Counted from the stretch's first letter, positions 46,911-56,747 are shown. The stretch is 64,000 nucleotides of DNA from Pirellulaceae bacterium (GCA_018402565.1 JAGYIQ010000001.1:124001-188000); one strand, 5' to 3'. Numbers and translations are program-made. Notes: a model not told the origin generated them from the sequence alone.

Positions 46911-48587
46911 TTAGATCCGACTCTGCAAATCGGCCAAGCGTGGGATCAGGTCGGGGTATTGGCTCGCCAACCCCTCCAAATAATCACCAAACTCCTTCCG
47001 AGCTCCACGGCCACTTCCACGACCACTGTCACCACCACCCGCTCGCACGCGACGCCGCTCCGCAAACCGCTCGTTCAACTCGCGAATCTCCTCCGCTGAC
47101 GCTCGCCGCGACTTCAACTCCGACACCAATTCGGCCATCAAAAACGTCAGTCCCAATTGCCCAGCAAAATCGTCTGGCAGCTCGAACTCCCGCGATACCC
47201 CAGACCAAATCGGAGCAAAGGGGTCCTGTTCCTGAGAAGACTTACCCTTCTCCGCTGCCACTCGCCCCACCGGCTGCGCGACAACCTCCGCCGGTGGATC
47301 CTCCGACCAGTCCTCGTCCTCGTCGTCGAATTCCTCGTCGTCGTCATACCCCAGATCCATGCGCTGCTCTTCCCATTCCTCCCGCGTCTCGTACATCGAA
47401 AAGGCAAACTCTTCGTCCAACTCCATCCACTGGGACTCGCCAAAACCCAACGACAGGTCCGCAAACGTCCCACCCGCCATCTGGTCGGCCTGCCACCGAC
47501 AAATCGGGCACTCACAATCCGTGGCACTGCCATGCAACTCGGGCCAAGTGATCCCGCGGACCGGCACACTCGTCAGCAACGGGATCCGACGACGACTGCA
47601 CTCGATGACCAACGCCGGCGGTGCCTCTCCATCCTGCTCCGTTTGCAACCAAGCTTCCGCCCGAGATTGCAAATACGCCAACAACTCCTCGCCGTGGCGT
47701 GCCTCCACCACCCGTGGCCCCCGAGGAAACGTGCGGCCGGCCCACCTCCAAGCCTCCAAGATCACTTCGCGACACAAGTCGGAATAGGCCACCATCTCTT
47801 CACGACCCATCGGCGCCACTTCATAGTTGGAGAACTCGGCCGATAACGCAACCAGCCCCTTCTGATCGACCGCCCGCCGCGACTGACTCCGCCCCAAGCG
47901 GTCGATCCAATCCGCTCCCCCATGCACCAGCGACCTCGGGATCACCCCATGCAACTGGGGATGCGGCGTCATCAACCATTCACGATGCACCTCCAGCACC
48001 AAGTCGTGCAGATTCGTCCGGTCGCTCCAGGCGTCCATCTTCGCCCCCCGGTCCGATGCGACAAAGTCCAACACTCGCCCCACAATATGCTCCAACAACG
48101 GCCGACCATACAGAAAATCTCGGTCCGTCCGCCGCACCTCCAACGGCAACTCCCGCGGAGCCGCCACCTCTTCCGGTTCCGCTTCTACGACCAACTCCCA
48201 CCACGGTGCCAAGTCAATCGACACCTGCCAACACTCCCGCCCCCGCTTGTCCTCGCTCAACGAGTACACATCGTTCCGCTCAATCTCATCAAACAAGCCA
48301 CTGGCCAGAACCCGCTTGTCCACCAAGTCAATCCAGACCCACGAGTTCTGGTCGTCCAAGGCCTCGCGCGCCTCCACCGGATCAACCGCCTCCCAGGGCA
48401 AATCGTCAAATTGGGCTGGCATCGCAGGGTAAGCATGTCGCTCCCAAACCAACACCAGATCCCGCCAAGTATTGGGGTCCTCCGAGGCCATCGCCATCAG
48501 CGCCACCGCCCAATCCGACTCGAGGTCCACCGCCCAAAAGCAGCCACCGTCCACCACCAAAACCACCGTTGTCGTCTCGCCGTCCAT
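46911..48587 (-). CDS. Uncharacterised 558-residue protein with acidic segment and Cys motif
   Basis: No family recognised. GAGAGG lies 6 bases before the ATG, and codon use matches neighbours, so the gene looks real. No signal peptide; many Trp and Glu. Residues about 360-380 have DCECPICRW, a possible zinc site. An acidic stretch (YDDDEEFDDEDEDW) lies near residue 440, and the last 80 residues are helical and charged (ASAEEIRELNERFAERRRV, then GGGDSGRGSGRG). Probably cytoplasmic. It stands alone between repeat DNA and the CehA-like gene, which is on the opposite strand. Confidence 0.75.
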   Translation of the reverse strand: MDGETTTVVLVVDGGCFWAVDLESDWAVALMAMASEDPNTWRDLVLVWERHAYPAMPAQFDDLPWEAVDPVEAREALDDQNSWVWIDLVDKRVLASGLFDEIERNDVYSLSEDKRGRECWQVSIDLAPWWELVVEAEPEEVAAPRELPLEVRRTDRDFLYGRPLLEHIVGRVLDFVASDRGAKMDAWSDRTNLHDLVLEVHREWLMTPHPQLHGVIPRSLVHGGADWIDRLGRSQSRRAVDQKGLVALSAEFSNYEVAPMGREEMVAYSDLCREVILEAWRWAGRTFPRGPRVVEARHGEELLAYLQSRAEAWLQTEQDGEAPPALVIECSRRRIPLLTSVPVRGITWPELHGSATDCECPICRWQADQMAGGTFADLSLGFGESQWMELDEEFAFSMYETREEWEEQRMDLGYDDDEEFDDEDEDWSEDPPAEVVAQPVGRVAAEKGKSSQEQDPFAPIWSGVSREFELPDDFAGQLGLTFLMAELVSELKSRRASAEEIRELNERFAERRRVRAGGGDSGRGSGRGARKEFGDYLEGLASQYPDLIPRLADLQSRI

Positions 48588-48943
48588 TGTGCACCTCTCC
48601 GAATTTTTGCTGAACCAACCCAGAAAAACACCCCGTCACTCGCCCGCTGCGGGCACATGGACATTATCCGGGAGGGGTGTGACACATCAGGTCACAAGGG
48701 CGGGGGGAATTTGAAATTTTTTTGGCGTCGGCCGTTCCGACGGCCCCCGCGCCCCGCCAAGAGCCGGGAAGCTCCACCCTAACGCCGCCCGAGTACCCCA
48801 CCCAACACTGGATCAGCCCTGGGCCGACATAGCGTGCGTGTGGCAAACCTCGATCAAACAACCTCACGGCATCCGGTCTGTAGTAGAATGAGCCAGCTCA
48901 AAACAAACCGGATCTGCAAAACGATCCATGACAGGGAGTTCAT
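48588..48943. other. Divergent intergenic region
   Basis: Carries promoters for the leftward hypothetical gene and rightward CehA-like gene. An A/T run (gaaatttttttgg near 48715) is the main feature. No gene seen. Confidence 0.3.
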
Positions 48944-51652
48944 ATGCGATATCGCTCTTTGATTTGGCTACTGATTTTCTACCTAGGCACACCTTTCTTT
49001 GGCAAGCTTTTAACGGCTCAAGATCTCACGAATCCCTCGCCCATCTCGGTCCGGTTTGTCGGTTCGATCTTGGATGCGGACACCCAACAACCCATCGCCG
49101 CCCGAGTCTACCTGCTCGATGCGGAGGGAAATCACTTGTTCGTCCGGTCGGCCAACGAGGGTGGCTCGGCCTGGCCCTACGCCGAACAATGGGTGCCAAT
49201 GCCGCAATCGGTCGAACAGCACACTACCGTCTCGGCCCATCCGTTTACGATTGACCTACCCCCAGGGCATTACACGATCGTTGTTGAACGTGGAAAGGAG
49301 TACCTGCCCCATCGAGAAGTCTTGCACATCGCGGAACAGCCCGTCGAGCAGACCTTTCGTTTACAACGCTGGAGCGACATGGCCGCCCAGGGTTGGTACT
49401 CGGGCGAAACCCATGTGCATCGCCGCCTCGCGGAGTTGCCGAACGTGATGGCCGCCGAAGAATTGAACGTGGCTTTCCCAGTGACCTTCTGGACCACGTC
49501 CTCGGACCAAGCCCCCAACCTGGAACCCTCCGCACTGCGCTCGCAGGGGCCCTCACCCTTCGGACCACGCGTGGACATGGGCGCAGATCCCATCTGGATC
49601 AACGATTCGCAAGTGATCCTGCCACGCAACACCGAGTACGAAATATTTTCGATCGGATCGCAGCGACATACCCTGGGCGCCTTATTCATCTTGAACCATC
49701 GCACTCCGTTTACGCACACCGTTCCACCGATCGGTCCCGTCGTCGAGCAAGCTCGGCGCGAGGGCGCGCTCTTGGATCTGGACAAACACAACTGGCCCTG
49801 GTCTCTGATGCTGATTCCCATTGCCGGCGTCGATCTGTTTGAGCTCTCGAACAACAGCGTCTGGCGGACCCCGTTTGGTTTCAAGCAAGCCGGACAGCCC
49901 CTGCCGCCCTGGCACAACTTCGAACAGGAAGCGCCGGGAGTACTCACGGAATGGGGCTGGCTGGAGTTCGGTTTCGAAATGTACTACACGCTGCTGAATT
50001 GCGGCTTCCGCCTCAGTCCCACCGCCGGCACCGCCTCGGGCGTGCACCCTGTGCCCTTGGGATTCAGTCGAGTTTACGTCCATACCGGCGACAAGTTCGA
50101 TCTGGACACATGGCTGGATGGACTGCGTCGCGGTCGCTCATTTGTCACCACCGGGCCAATGTTGATCGCCCACATCAATGGTCAACTGCCCGGCCAGGTC
50201 TTTGAATTGGACCGTGATCACTCCGATGGTTTTACCTGGGAGGCCGAAGTCCTGAGCCCCGATCCGATTTCGCGAATCGAGGTGTTGGTCAACGGATCCG
50301 TCGTCCAGACGATCACTCCGCCGGCCCAGCGAACGGCAAGCGGCGCCTGGAAGTGGGTAGGGCAGGGCAGGGTGGCGAACCGCGCCGTCGTTCAAGAGGC
50401 TCCATCGCAGCACAGAAGCGAAGCGGTTGGCGACGAAGTGGTTGGCGACGAAGCGCGTGGCAACGAAACGATTGGGGACGCCGCGTTCAGCCACAGCGGT
50501 TCCTACTGGGTCGTCATTCGCACGTGGTCGGATCAACCGGACGGCCGCAAGCGTTTTGCCCATACCGGTGCTTGGCACTTTGAAGTCGACGGCCAGGGCG
50601 TCCGACCGCCCCGCCCACAGATCGATTATTTGGTGGCGCAAATCGAGCAATCAATACAGCAACAACAGGGGATTCTTCCGCCCGCTGCGTTGGCAGAATT
50701 CGCACGTGCGCGGGACACCTATCGGCAAATCCAAGCCCTGGCCTATGTCGATCCCGAGACCCAGCGTCGCCCCGTCGGCTCGGCAACCGACCAGCGTTTC
50801 TGGCTGGAGAATATGGCCATCTGGCACCAGTATTCGCTGATCGAAATGAGTCAGGTGCTGGGCCAAACGCCCGCACAGATCCGGCAACAAATCCTGGATT
50901 TCCAACTCCATGAAATCTCGCCCCAGGACCTTCGCCCCACAGACCGATTGGCGATCATGCCATACCCCGGGGGACGCCACCCGCGGCGAGGCTTCTTGGA
51001 TGGGGCCATCGCTCCGCAACGCGACACCAAATTCAGCCTGTTTACTCCCTGGTCCCCCAGCAGCTACATCGTGGCCGATGTCCCAGAAGCGATCTTCTCG
51101 AACCTTGGGCTAACTTATCTGGCGCACACCCACATCCCCACCCTGTGGGATCTGCAAGGCAAGACGTTACCCGCCCAAGAATGGCAGCGACAGGAAGCCG
51201 GGGTTTTGCAGAGCCAACGCGAGTTGCCCAATGGAATCCGATTTGATGTTCGCATCGAGCCACTGGCCGATCATGTCCGCATGGAACTGGCCGTATTCAA
51301 TGGCACTAGCGAAACCCTGACGGACCTCCGAGTGCAACACTGCTTGATGTTGGCCCGCGCAACGGAATTTGACCGGGGTTCGAACGACAACAAAATCTTT
51401 CATGGCGATTACGCCTTGGTGCACGACCCGCACCGCACGCGTTGGCTGATCACGTCCTGGAAACCACTGGGGCGAGCCTGGGGAAATCCACCCGTGCCCT
51501 GCCTCCACGCCGATCCACAGCTGCCAGATTGTGAACCGGGAGCGACCACCCGAGCCCACGGGTGGCTGTCGTTCTTCGAGGGTGAAGATTGGCAGGCGGA
51601 GGTGGAACGGATCGAAGCCCTGCGGTGGTGGGAGCCGACGACTCGCGAGTAA
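48944..51652 (+). CDS. Exported CehA/McbA-type metallohydrolase (PHP-like)
   Basis: 902 residues with a signal peptide (LIWLLIFYLGTPFFGKLLTA). An Ig/transthyretin-like region (IAARVYLLDAEGNH) precedes the metal-binding domain, where GWYSGETHVHRRLAELPNV supplies HxH and VDLFELSNN-type text follows. CehA/McbA proteins hydrolyse esters such as carbamates; substrate here unknown. A 15-bp-type repeat codes VGDEVVGDEARGNETIGD (near 50420-50480). GGGAG precedes the ATG. Last ordinary gene before the cassette array. Confidence 0.88.
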   Translation: MRYRSLIWLLIFYLGTPFFGKLLTAQDLTNPSPISVRFVGSILDADTQQPIAARVYLLDAEGNHLFVRSANEGGSAWPYAEQWVPMPQSVEQHTTVSAHPFTIDLPPGHYTIVVERGKEYLPHREVLHIAEQPVEQTFRLQRWSDMAAQGWYSGETHVHRRLAELPNVMAAEELNVAFPVTFWTTSSDQAPNLEPSALRSQGPSPFGPRVDMGADPIWINDSQVILPRNTEYEIFSIGSQRHTLGALFILNHRTPFTHTVPPIGPVVEQARREGALLDLDKHNWPWSLMLIPIAGVDLFELSNNSVWRTPFGFKQAGQPLPPWHNFEQEAPGVLTEWGWLEFGFEMYYTLLNCGFRLSPTAGTASGVHPVPLGFSRVYVHTGDKFDLDTWLDGLRRGRSFVTTGPMLIAHINGQLPGQVFELDRDHSDGFTWEAEVLSPDPISRIEVLVNGSVVQTITPPAQRTASGAWKWVGQGRVANRAVVQEAPSQHRSEAVGDEVVGDEARGNETIGDAAFSHSGSYWVVIRTWSDQPDGRKRFAHTGAWHFEVDGQGVRPPRPQIDYLVAQIEQSIQQQQGILPPAALAEFARARDTYRQIQALAYVDPETQRRPVGSATDQRFWLENMAIWHQYSLIEMSQVLGQTPAQIRQQILDFQLHEISPQDLRPTDRLAIMPYPGGRHPRRGFLDGAIAPQRDTKFSLFTPWSPSSYIVADVPEAIFSNLGLTYLAHTHIPTLWDLQGKTLPAQEWQRQEAGVLQSQRELPNGIRFDVRIEPLADHVRMELAVFNGTSETLTDLRVQHCLMLARATEFDRGSNDNKIFHGDYALVHDPHRTRWLITSWKPLGRAWGNPPVPCLHADPQLPDCEPGATTRAHGWLSFFEGEDWQAEVERIEALRWWEPTTRE

Positions 51653-51804
51653 CACGCCAGGCGGGTGGTAAACGGACAAGCGATCGCGACCATTCAAATC
51701 CCCGAGTCAGTCGCACCAATCGCAGTGATTCCCTACCGGTTGCCACCTCACCCGATGGATGCCACCTTCCGCCCCAAGTCAGCGGACTGGGGCGAACTAA
51801 CGAA

Positions 51805-52161
51805 TGGGGACGAAGGGCACACCGCGAGAGGAGGGAACAGTCGCAGAGGAGTTTGGCTGCGGGGGTTCAGCTGGGAACGAATACCCTTTCGGAGCAAGCG
51901 CGATGTGGACGAGAAACTTGGTGCCAACACTTACATTTACGCAGACAGATAAGTGGTACGCATTTTTAGTCACAATTCTACCGGCCGCGGTCCGCAGGAA
52001 ATCGGCCCCTGGCAAGCGGTTGTCGCTCTGGGGAGGTCGATTGTGACAACCGATAGAATTTAAGACTTTTCCCTATTGTCTGTGAGCTTCCGACCGGTAC
52101 AATCTGGTACGGGCGGTCGCGTCAGAGCAATTTCGCGGTCAGGGCAGTGGAGGGAAACGGG
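51805..52161. repeat. Cassette leader, copy 1
   Basis: About 350 bp shared with 58554-58924 and 62911-63276. It includes gggaacagtcgc, gaataccctttcggagc, a conserved promoter and GGAGGG before the start codon. A frame through it is conserved in copies 1 and 4, but copy 3 differs by indels, so coding is doubtful. The rest of 51653-51804 holds nothing recognised. Confidence 0.85.
52076..52103 (+). promoter_or_regulatory. Promoter of cassette 1
   Basis: TTGTCT (52076-52081) and TACAAT (52098-52103) are 16 bp apart. The same pair at the same spacing lies ahead of all four cassettes. Confidence 0.65.
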
Positions 52162-53204
52162 ATGACTTCGGCAGACAGTCAGCAGAAACTCCAGCACGGG
52201 GACTCCAGCACGGGGACTCCAGCACGGGGACTCCAGCACGGGGACTCCAGCACGGGTGAAAGCGTGTTGGTAAATGCGATTCGACCGACGGTTGACGGTG
52301 TTTCGGGGACTTTTCTTCAAGTCCGCTCTTCGGCGGATACGTTTTCATTCTCCCCATCTTGGTCTCGGCTGATTCGGATTTGGTTTGTTTTGGCTGCTGG
52401 CGTGTTGCTGCTGGCGGTGGTTGCCAAGTTGCAGTGGATCTTCAGTAACCCGTTGTGGGAAGACGTGGCCATCGGCGGAGTCTGGCTGACCTTGGCGGGG
52501 ATCGTCTTGGAGTTCTGGGCGGCGTCCGCGTTATTGCTCGCACCGCGGATCAACGGCGGCCTGGGTGGGGCTGGGGATGCATTGCGTTTTGTTGATCGCT
52601 GGCATGGGAATATGGATTTCCGGGCAGAATTGCCAATGTTTCGGCGATTGGAAACTGGCGGGAGCAGAAATTCCAGCTTGGGTCATTACCGATCTACAAT
52701 CTGGTTGCGGTTGCCTTCTTTGCCTCGATCATTGTGAAGACTCGCGTCCTGAACAAGGTTGGAGCTACGAGTCGCTTGCCGGAGTTTGGCACCCAGATCG
52801 GTGTCGCCCTGGGTTTGCTATTCGTATTATACCTGCTGTCGACAGCTCAAGGCCAACAGTTTTGGCGTTCGGGAGCGGCGGCCACGGATGTTGTGTTGCA
52901 AGTGGCTGAAATCCCGGAACTTGTGCCGGGACAGAGTTATGAAACACGAGTCACAGTTCGTAATCGTTCCGCCAAACCGATCCGCGTGGTCGGTGGCGGT
53001 ACGACATGTACGTGTGTGACATTAGAGAGCATTCCTTTGGAGATCCCCGCCCATGGTCGACGCGAATTGGCCGTTCGTTTCAAAGTGGGCGAGCATCTCC
53101 GTGGGCAGAAGGAATTCAAGAACGGCTTGGTCTACTACCTCGAGGGTGGCCAGCAATTCAATGTCAGGGGCGTAATTTCCGGTACCATCAAAAACTCACC
53201 GTGA
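52162..53204 (+). pseudogene. MauE/DoxX-like membrane protein fused to DUF1573-like domain, two frame breaks (cassette 1)
   Basis: Starts at the ATG at 52162 with GGAGGG upstream. The leader (14-bp repeat) is in frame with LIRIWFVLAAGVLLLAVVAKLQWIF, the first membrane helix. Compared with cassette 4, one extra base near 52552 (aacggcgg against aaggcgg) and another near 52683 (ggtcattacc against ggttttacc) move the frame twice. The redox motif GQNCQCFGDW is in the second frame, and the DUF1573-like part (PELVPGQSYETRV ... GGTTCTCVTLESIPLEIP) is in the third, with its own ATG at 52734. Broken gene, or sequence errors. Confidence 0.8.
52189..52258 (+). repeat. 14-bp tandem repeat, 5 copies (cassette 1)
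   Basis: Unit ctccagcacgggga, starting nine codons after the ATG. With five copies the leader is in frame with the membrane domain. Confidence 0.9.
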
Positions 53205-53246
53205 GTTGAATCAGGGTACCATCACATTTTGATAAGGAGATTCGAA

Positions 53247-53510
53247 GTGAATCGCTTTTTCGGCAGTTTCTGTAAGTCGTTTGGGGTCATGCTCCTGATG
53301 TTGGGGGTGGCGCTGTCGACAATCTCGGCCTACGGTGATGGACCCGGTGAGCCCGGTGGGGGTGGAATCGCCGTGTGTGGTCCAACTTGTGCGAATGGGT
53401 GTAGTATGAATGGGCAAGGCTATTGTCCCCAAACTGCGGACATTTGTTCACAAATCCAAGATCCTGCGAGTTGCGACGGTTGCCATTGCACTCAAGATCG
53501 ACGATATTAA
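53247..53510 (+). CDS. Small exported Cys-rich protein, DGPG type (cassette 1)
   Basis: 87 residues from a GTG at 53247 with AAGGAG upstream. Signal peptide: FGVMLLMLGVALSTISAYG, ending before DGPGEPGGGG. The mature part has eight Cys (CGPTCANGC, YCPQ, ICSQ, SCDGCHC), suggesting four disulfides. It follows the MauE/DUF1573 gene by 42 bp. Like its counterparts in cassettes 2 and 3, only the AY(A/G)DGPG junction and Cys richness are shared; the rest differs. Confidence 0.82.
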   Translation: MNRFFGSFCKSFGVMLLMLGVALSTISAYGDGPGEPGGGGIAVCGPTCANGCSMNGQGYCPQTADICSQIQDPASCDGCHCTQDRRY

Positions 53511-53554
53511 CCATGTGACTGTAAGTTAAAGCCCTGATTCAATCTCGATGACTT

Positions 53555-53591
53555 CTGAGGTGTCCGCTATCAAACCAAGCGGTCACCTCAG
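53555..53591 (+). terminator. Long hairpin after the Cys-rich gene (cassette 1)
   Basis: A 14-bp stem (CTGAGGTGTCCGCT against AGCGGTCACCTCAG, one mismatch) with a 9-base loop. There is no T-run, so it may be a terminator, an attenuator or an RNA-stability element. Confidence 0.5.
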
Positions 53592-53641
53592 ACATTCGTC
53601 TTGGCAGCTCCAAACAAAATCGCTAAGTAAAGGAGATCACA

Positions 53642-54529
53642 ATGGTTCGTTGGATTATCACATTTGTTGCCGCCAGCTTCACCTATGGCGAGTCGAGCAT
53701 GGATATGGATATTGATCAGATTCGCCAAGCGTGGTCCCGGTATTATTTAGCGGATCGGATTGATTTCCAGACAAAAGACGTTACCTCCGTAGAGAAATAC
53801 GTCGAAACAAATTATTTCCGTGGTGACAATGGACTTTTCACTGTCGAACGAGACACTGGAATCGCATTACACGCCATTAACAGCGACTACGGATTCGAAC
53901 TCCATCGCAAAACGAACGAAGGTACTTGGAAACTCGTTTCCGTCCAAAGTAGAGACGACAAGTTACGCGGTATGTCTTCCGGCTCGCGGCGTGTTCCGTA
54001 TGAACATCTGGTTTGGGATTCGAATCTACTGGAGTTGCTCGACCCGGCTATCGTGTCGACCGTATCGGTCATGGCATCCGGCCCAGACGAACTTAAAATT
54101 AGCTTTACCGCAAATATTGAAGCGCGGGATAAGTCTGAGCGAATTTCGTTGTCCAAACTGAAACAAGGCGAACTGACGATCTACAACACCCCTCCTTACC
54201 TACCTGTTTCCTATCGGCTTGAGTTTGATGGAAACACAACTATAGAATCTCGGTTCGCCTATGCCCCAAGTGAAGGATCATTGCGATTGATTTCAAAAAC
54301 TTCTGATTATGTTGAGGGTTCGGAAAAGACTCAGGATGAAACTACCATTTCTTATGATGTCCCGCCAATCAAGGACAGCGATTTTTACCTTTCTGGCTAT
54401 GGAATGACTGAACCACCCATGGCGACCAGTCGTGACCGATCAAGTTACTGGATGATTGGTCTGATTTTGGTTGGTATCTTGTTGATCGGAATTGGATTTT
54501 ATGTGCAAGGCAGACGTAAAACTGGGTAA
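53642..54529 (+). CDS. Exported protein with C-terminal membrane anchor (cassette 1)
   Basis: 295 residues, AAAGGAG before the ATG. Short signal (WIITFVAASFTYG), a beta-rich body, then SGYGMTEPPM and a final helix (WMIGLILVGILLIGIGFYV) with a positive tail RRKTG, so the body lies outside the cytoplasm. It shares with the cassette 3 protein the block SKLKQGELTIYNTPPYLPVS ([20 protein letters not shown] there) and the Tyr-Gly-x-x-Glu-Pro turn before the anchor. AT-richer than the rest of the window. No known family. Confidence 0.8.
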   Translation: MVRWIITFVAASFTYGESSMDMDIDQIRQAWSRYYLADRIDFQTKDVTSVEKYVETNYFRGDNGLFTVERDTGIALHAINSDYGFELHRKTNEGTWKLVSVQSRDDKLRGMSSGSRRVPYEHLVWDSNLLELLDPAIVSTVSVMASGPDELKISFTANIEARDKSERISLSKLKQGELTIYNTPPYLPVSYRLEFDGNTTIESRFAYAPSEGSLRLISKTSDYVEGSEKTQDETTISYDVPPIKDSDFYLSGYGMTEPPMATSRDRSSYWMIGLILVGILLIGIGFYVQGRRKTG

Positions 54530-54717
54530 GCGGCCACATTAAGATCGACCCTTTTACTGGCTTTCGGAGCCGAATCGTGGCGGGAGGCTTTTGGAGGCCA
54601 AGCCGAAATTACGAGCAAGACTTCAAGTAGATAGGTGTATGTCCAATGGGCATGACGCTTGCTTGAATTTTGTAAACGTTGCTTTTTTTAACTACTTGAA
54701 GCGGAAGGAGTTAAGGT

Positions 54718-55770
54718 ATGAAGGTTCGACGTGCAATACTGACAGCGCCGAGGGACGGATTTACTCTGGTCGAACTACTTGTCGCGATTGGGATAATCGC
54801 CGTCCTGCTGGGCTTGTTGTTACCCGCCGTGCAAATGGCGCGGGAGGCGGCGCGAAGGACGAGTTGCGGGTCGCAGATGCGGCAACTGGGTTTGGCAATC
54901 GCCAATTACGAAAGTGCCAAAGGCCGCTTTCCCGCGGGGTACACCGGTCCGACCGCACCTCGGCGGTTCAATACCTGGATCACGACCCTGTTACCGTACC
55001 TGGAACAAACCGCCGTTTACGATCAAATGGTGGCTGACTATGCGATCACTCCCAACCCGTTTGACAACCCCGCTGCCCATCGTGGCTTCGGGCACACGCT
55101 GTCGCTGTTGATCTGCCCCAGCTCCACCGCTGGCTTTGAACCCGCTACCGATTTGACTGGCTATCCGGCCGTGGCGTTTACCACCTACCTGGGTGTCAAT
55201 GGCCAAGACTTCACGACTCGTGACGGCGTGTTTTACCTCGATTCAAAAACTCGCGTGGCTGAAATTCGCGATGGACTGTCCAATACGATCATGATCGGGG
55301 AACGTCCGCCGAGCACCGATCGTTGGTTCGGTTGGTGGTACGCGGGCTACGGACAAGTGGGTACCAGTAACCTGGATTCACTGATGGGCATTCGTGAACG
55401 CAACATCGGCTCACGCGGCAACAGCATCTGCGGCGGTGGTCCGTTTAGCTTTCGCAATGGGCACCCCGAGTTCCAATGCAGCAGTTTGCACTATTGGAGT
55501 CACCATCCCGGCGGCGCTCAATTTGTCTTCGCTGACGGCAGCGTCAAGTTCCTCACTTACGAATCCGCCGACATCCTACCCGCCCTAGCCTCCGCGCGGG
55601 TGGAGAAGTGGTCGAGGTGCCGTAGCGGTCCAAGGTTTGTGTTGGATCATCAGTTCGTCTCCATTCGTCCGTCATCCATGCCTCACTCTCCTCTCCAAAA
55701 TTCCATACCCGAGTCCCAACCAACGCCCCAAGTGCTTTATCACGATTTAATGTGGCGATTGGTGTGGTAA
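54718..55770 (+). CDS. DUF1559 pilin-like protein with altered C-terminus (cassette 1)
   Basis: 350 residues. GGAAGGAG/AAGG before the ATG; pilin-like [34 protein letters not shown]. The body is nearly identical to that of cassette 3 ([11 protein letters not shown] region, [57 protein letters not shown]). The family end [10 protein letters not shown] is missing: one base fewer near 55591 (tccgcg against tctcgcg) shifts the frame and adds about 60 unrelated residues. Likely exported; role unknown. Confidence 0.85.
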   Translation: MKVRRAILTAPRDGFTLVELLVAIGIIAVLLGLLLPAVQMAREAARRTSCGSQMRQLGLAIANYESAKGRFPAGYTGPTAPRRFNTWITTLLPYLEQTAVYDQMVADYAITPNPFDNPAAHRGFGHTLSLLICPSSTAGFEPATDLTGYPAVAFTTYLGVNGQDFTTRDGVFYLDSKTRVAEIRDGLSNTIMIGERPPSTDRWFGWWYAGYGQVGTSNLDSLMGIRERNIGSRGNSICGGGPFSFRNGHPEFQCSSLHYWSHHPGGAQFVFADGSVKFLTYESADILPALASARVEKWSRCRSGPRFVLDHQFVSIRPSSMPHSPLQNSIPESQPTPQVLYHDLMWRLVW

Positions 55771-55974
55771 AGGGGGCAGGAGAAAATAGCAAGGTCGGCC
55801 CTCCGGATGCTTCGCACAATTGACTCCTGCCCCGTTTGCCACACGTCAAGTTTTGGCTGTGACAATGCACTAGTTTGACACACAAAACGTCATTACTACT
55901 AATGACATTTTCGCCGCCCACAAACGCACGCAAACCCTGACACCACGATCTGGCGCTATTAAGAATTTTCCCTG

Positions 55975-56002
55975 TTGACTGCGAGAGCACCGCCGCTAGA
56001 AT
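55975..56002 (+). promoter_or_regulatory. Promoter of cassette 2
   Basis: TTGACT (55975-55980) and TAGAAT (55997-56002), 16 bp apart. The surrounding leader is much diverged from the other three, yet these two boxes and their spacing are kept. The rest of 55771-56056 holds no gene. Confidence 0.65.
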
Positions 56003-56056
56003 TGGGGGTCGAGCGTGCGAGAGCAGGTCCGCGGACAGGGTGGAAGGGGAAACAAG

Positions 56057-56116
56057 ATGACTTCAGCAGAAACTCCAGCACGGGGACTCCAGCACGGGGA
56101 CTCCGGTTCAACGTGA
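56057..56116 (+). CDS. 19-residue leader peptide (cassette 2)
   Basis: AAGGGG before the ATG at 56057. It reads MTSAETPARGLQHGDSGST and stops in a GTGA overlap with the following membrane protein (GTG at 56113). In cassettes 1 and 4 the same leader is fused in frame; here it is separate and may couple translation. Confidence 0.55.
   Translation: MTSAETPARGLQHGDSGST
56073..56100 (+). repeat. 14-bp tandem repeat, 2 full copies (cassette 2)
   Basis: Two ctccagcacgggga units followed by a diverged third start (ctccgg). It lies within the leader peptide. Confidence 0.85.
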
Positions 56117-56747
56117 AGTCCATTAGCTTCTTCGCCTATGTCGTATCAAGTTTGATATTGTCTTTTTCGGTTGTGGGTAAAGTTAGCCTGTTGCTTTCTG
56201 ATCCGTTCGTTCCAGTATCGTTGGGGTTTTCGAGTCGTGGAATGGCATGGGCAGTGATTTTCTTTGAGTTAGTCGTGCTCGCGGCTTGCCACTTTATTTT
56301 ATCGCGGCCTTGGGCGTCAACTCTTTTGATAGCGGTCTACTTCGGCTTCAGCGTCCATGGGATATTCTCGCTCCTCGAAGGTCGTATAAGTTGTGGATGT
56401 TTTGGCGTCGTAGAAATGCCTGTCTGGCTAAGTTTTTCTATATCGCTAATGTGCCTTTTGCTCCTAACGCTCGCAAGATTTATCGTGTGGCACCAAGGCG
56501 ACCAGTCCATCAAACGCGACCGGTTCGGTTCGCTGGTGCCCCCGTCTTTCACTCCTCTTGTCAGTGCATCGCCGCGGATGCATTGTTTCGTGAGGTTAGT
56601 CCTGGCAGTACAGAGATCGTGAAAGTCCGGATCAAGCTGAATCAGGCGGGGCCCTTCCGACAACAAATACTGTTCTATTTTGACGCTGGTAACAAATCAC
56701 GAATGCTCGTCACGTTGAATGGAACAGCGATAGAAAGTGTGTTATAA
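56113..56747 (+). pseudogene. MauE-like membrane protein with shifted, shortened DUF1573-like part (cassette 2)
   Basis: From the GTG at 56113, four membrane helices are read (ISFFAYVVSSLILSFSVV ... WLSFSISLMCLLLLTLARFIV) with the redox motif ISCGCFG before helix 4; this frame ends at 56622. The DUF1573-like C-terminal piece, RPVRFAGAPVFHSSCQC ... FREVSPGSTEIVKVRIKL ... RMLVTLNG, is in another frame and ends at 56747. About 70 residues present in cassette 3 are missing between them. Most likely an internal deletion with frameshift; the membrane part alone could still work. Confidence 0.7.

Noticed and set aside
51804..52046. Small plus-strand frame in the cassette leader (also at 62886-63161)
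   Set aside because: Similar in copies 1 and 4 only because the DNA is nearly identical; copy 3 has indels that change the frame, and no ribosome site is clear. Kept as a leader repeat.
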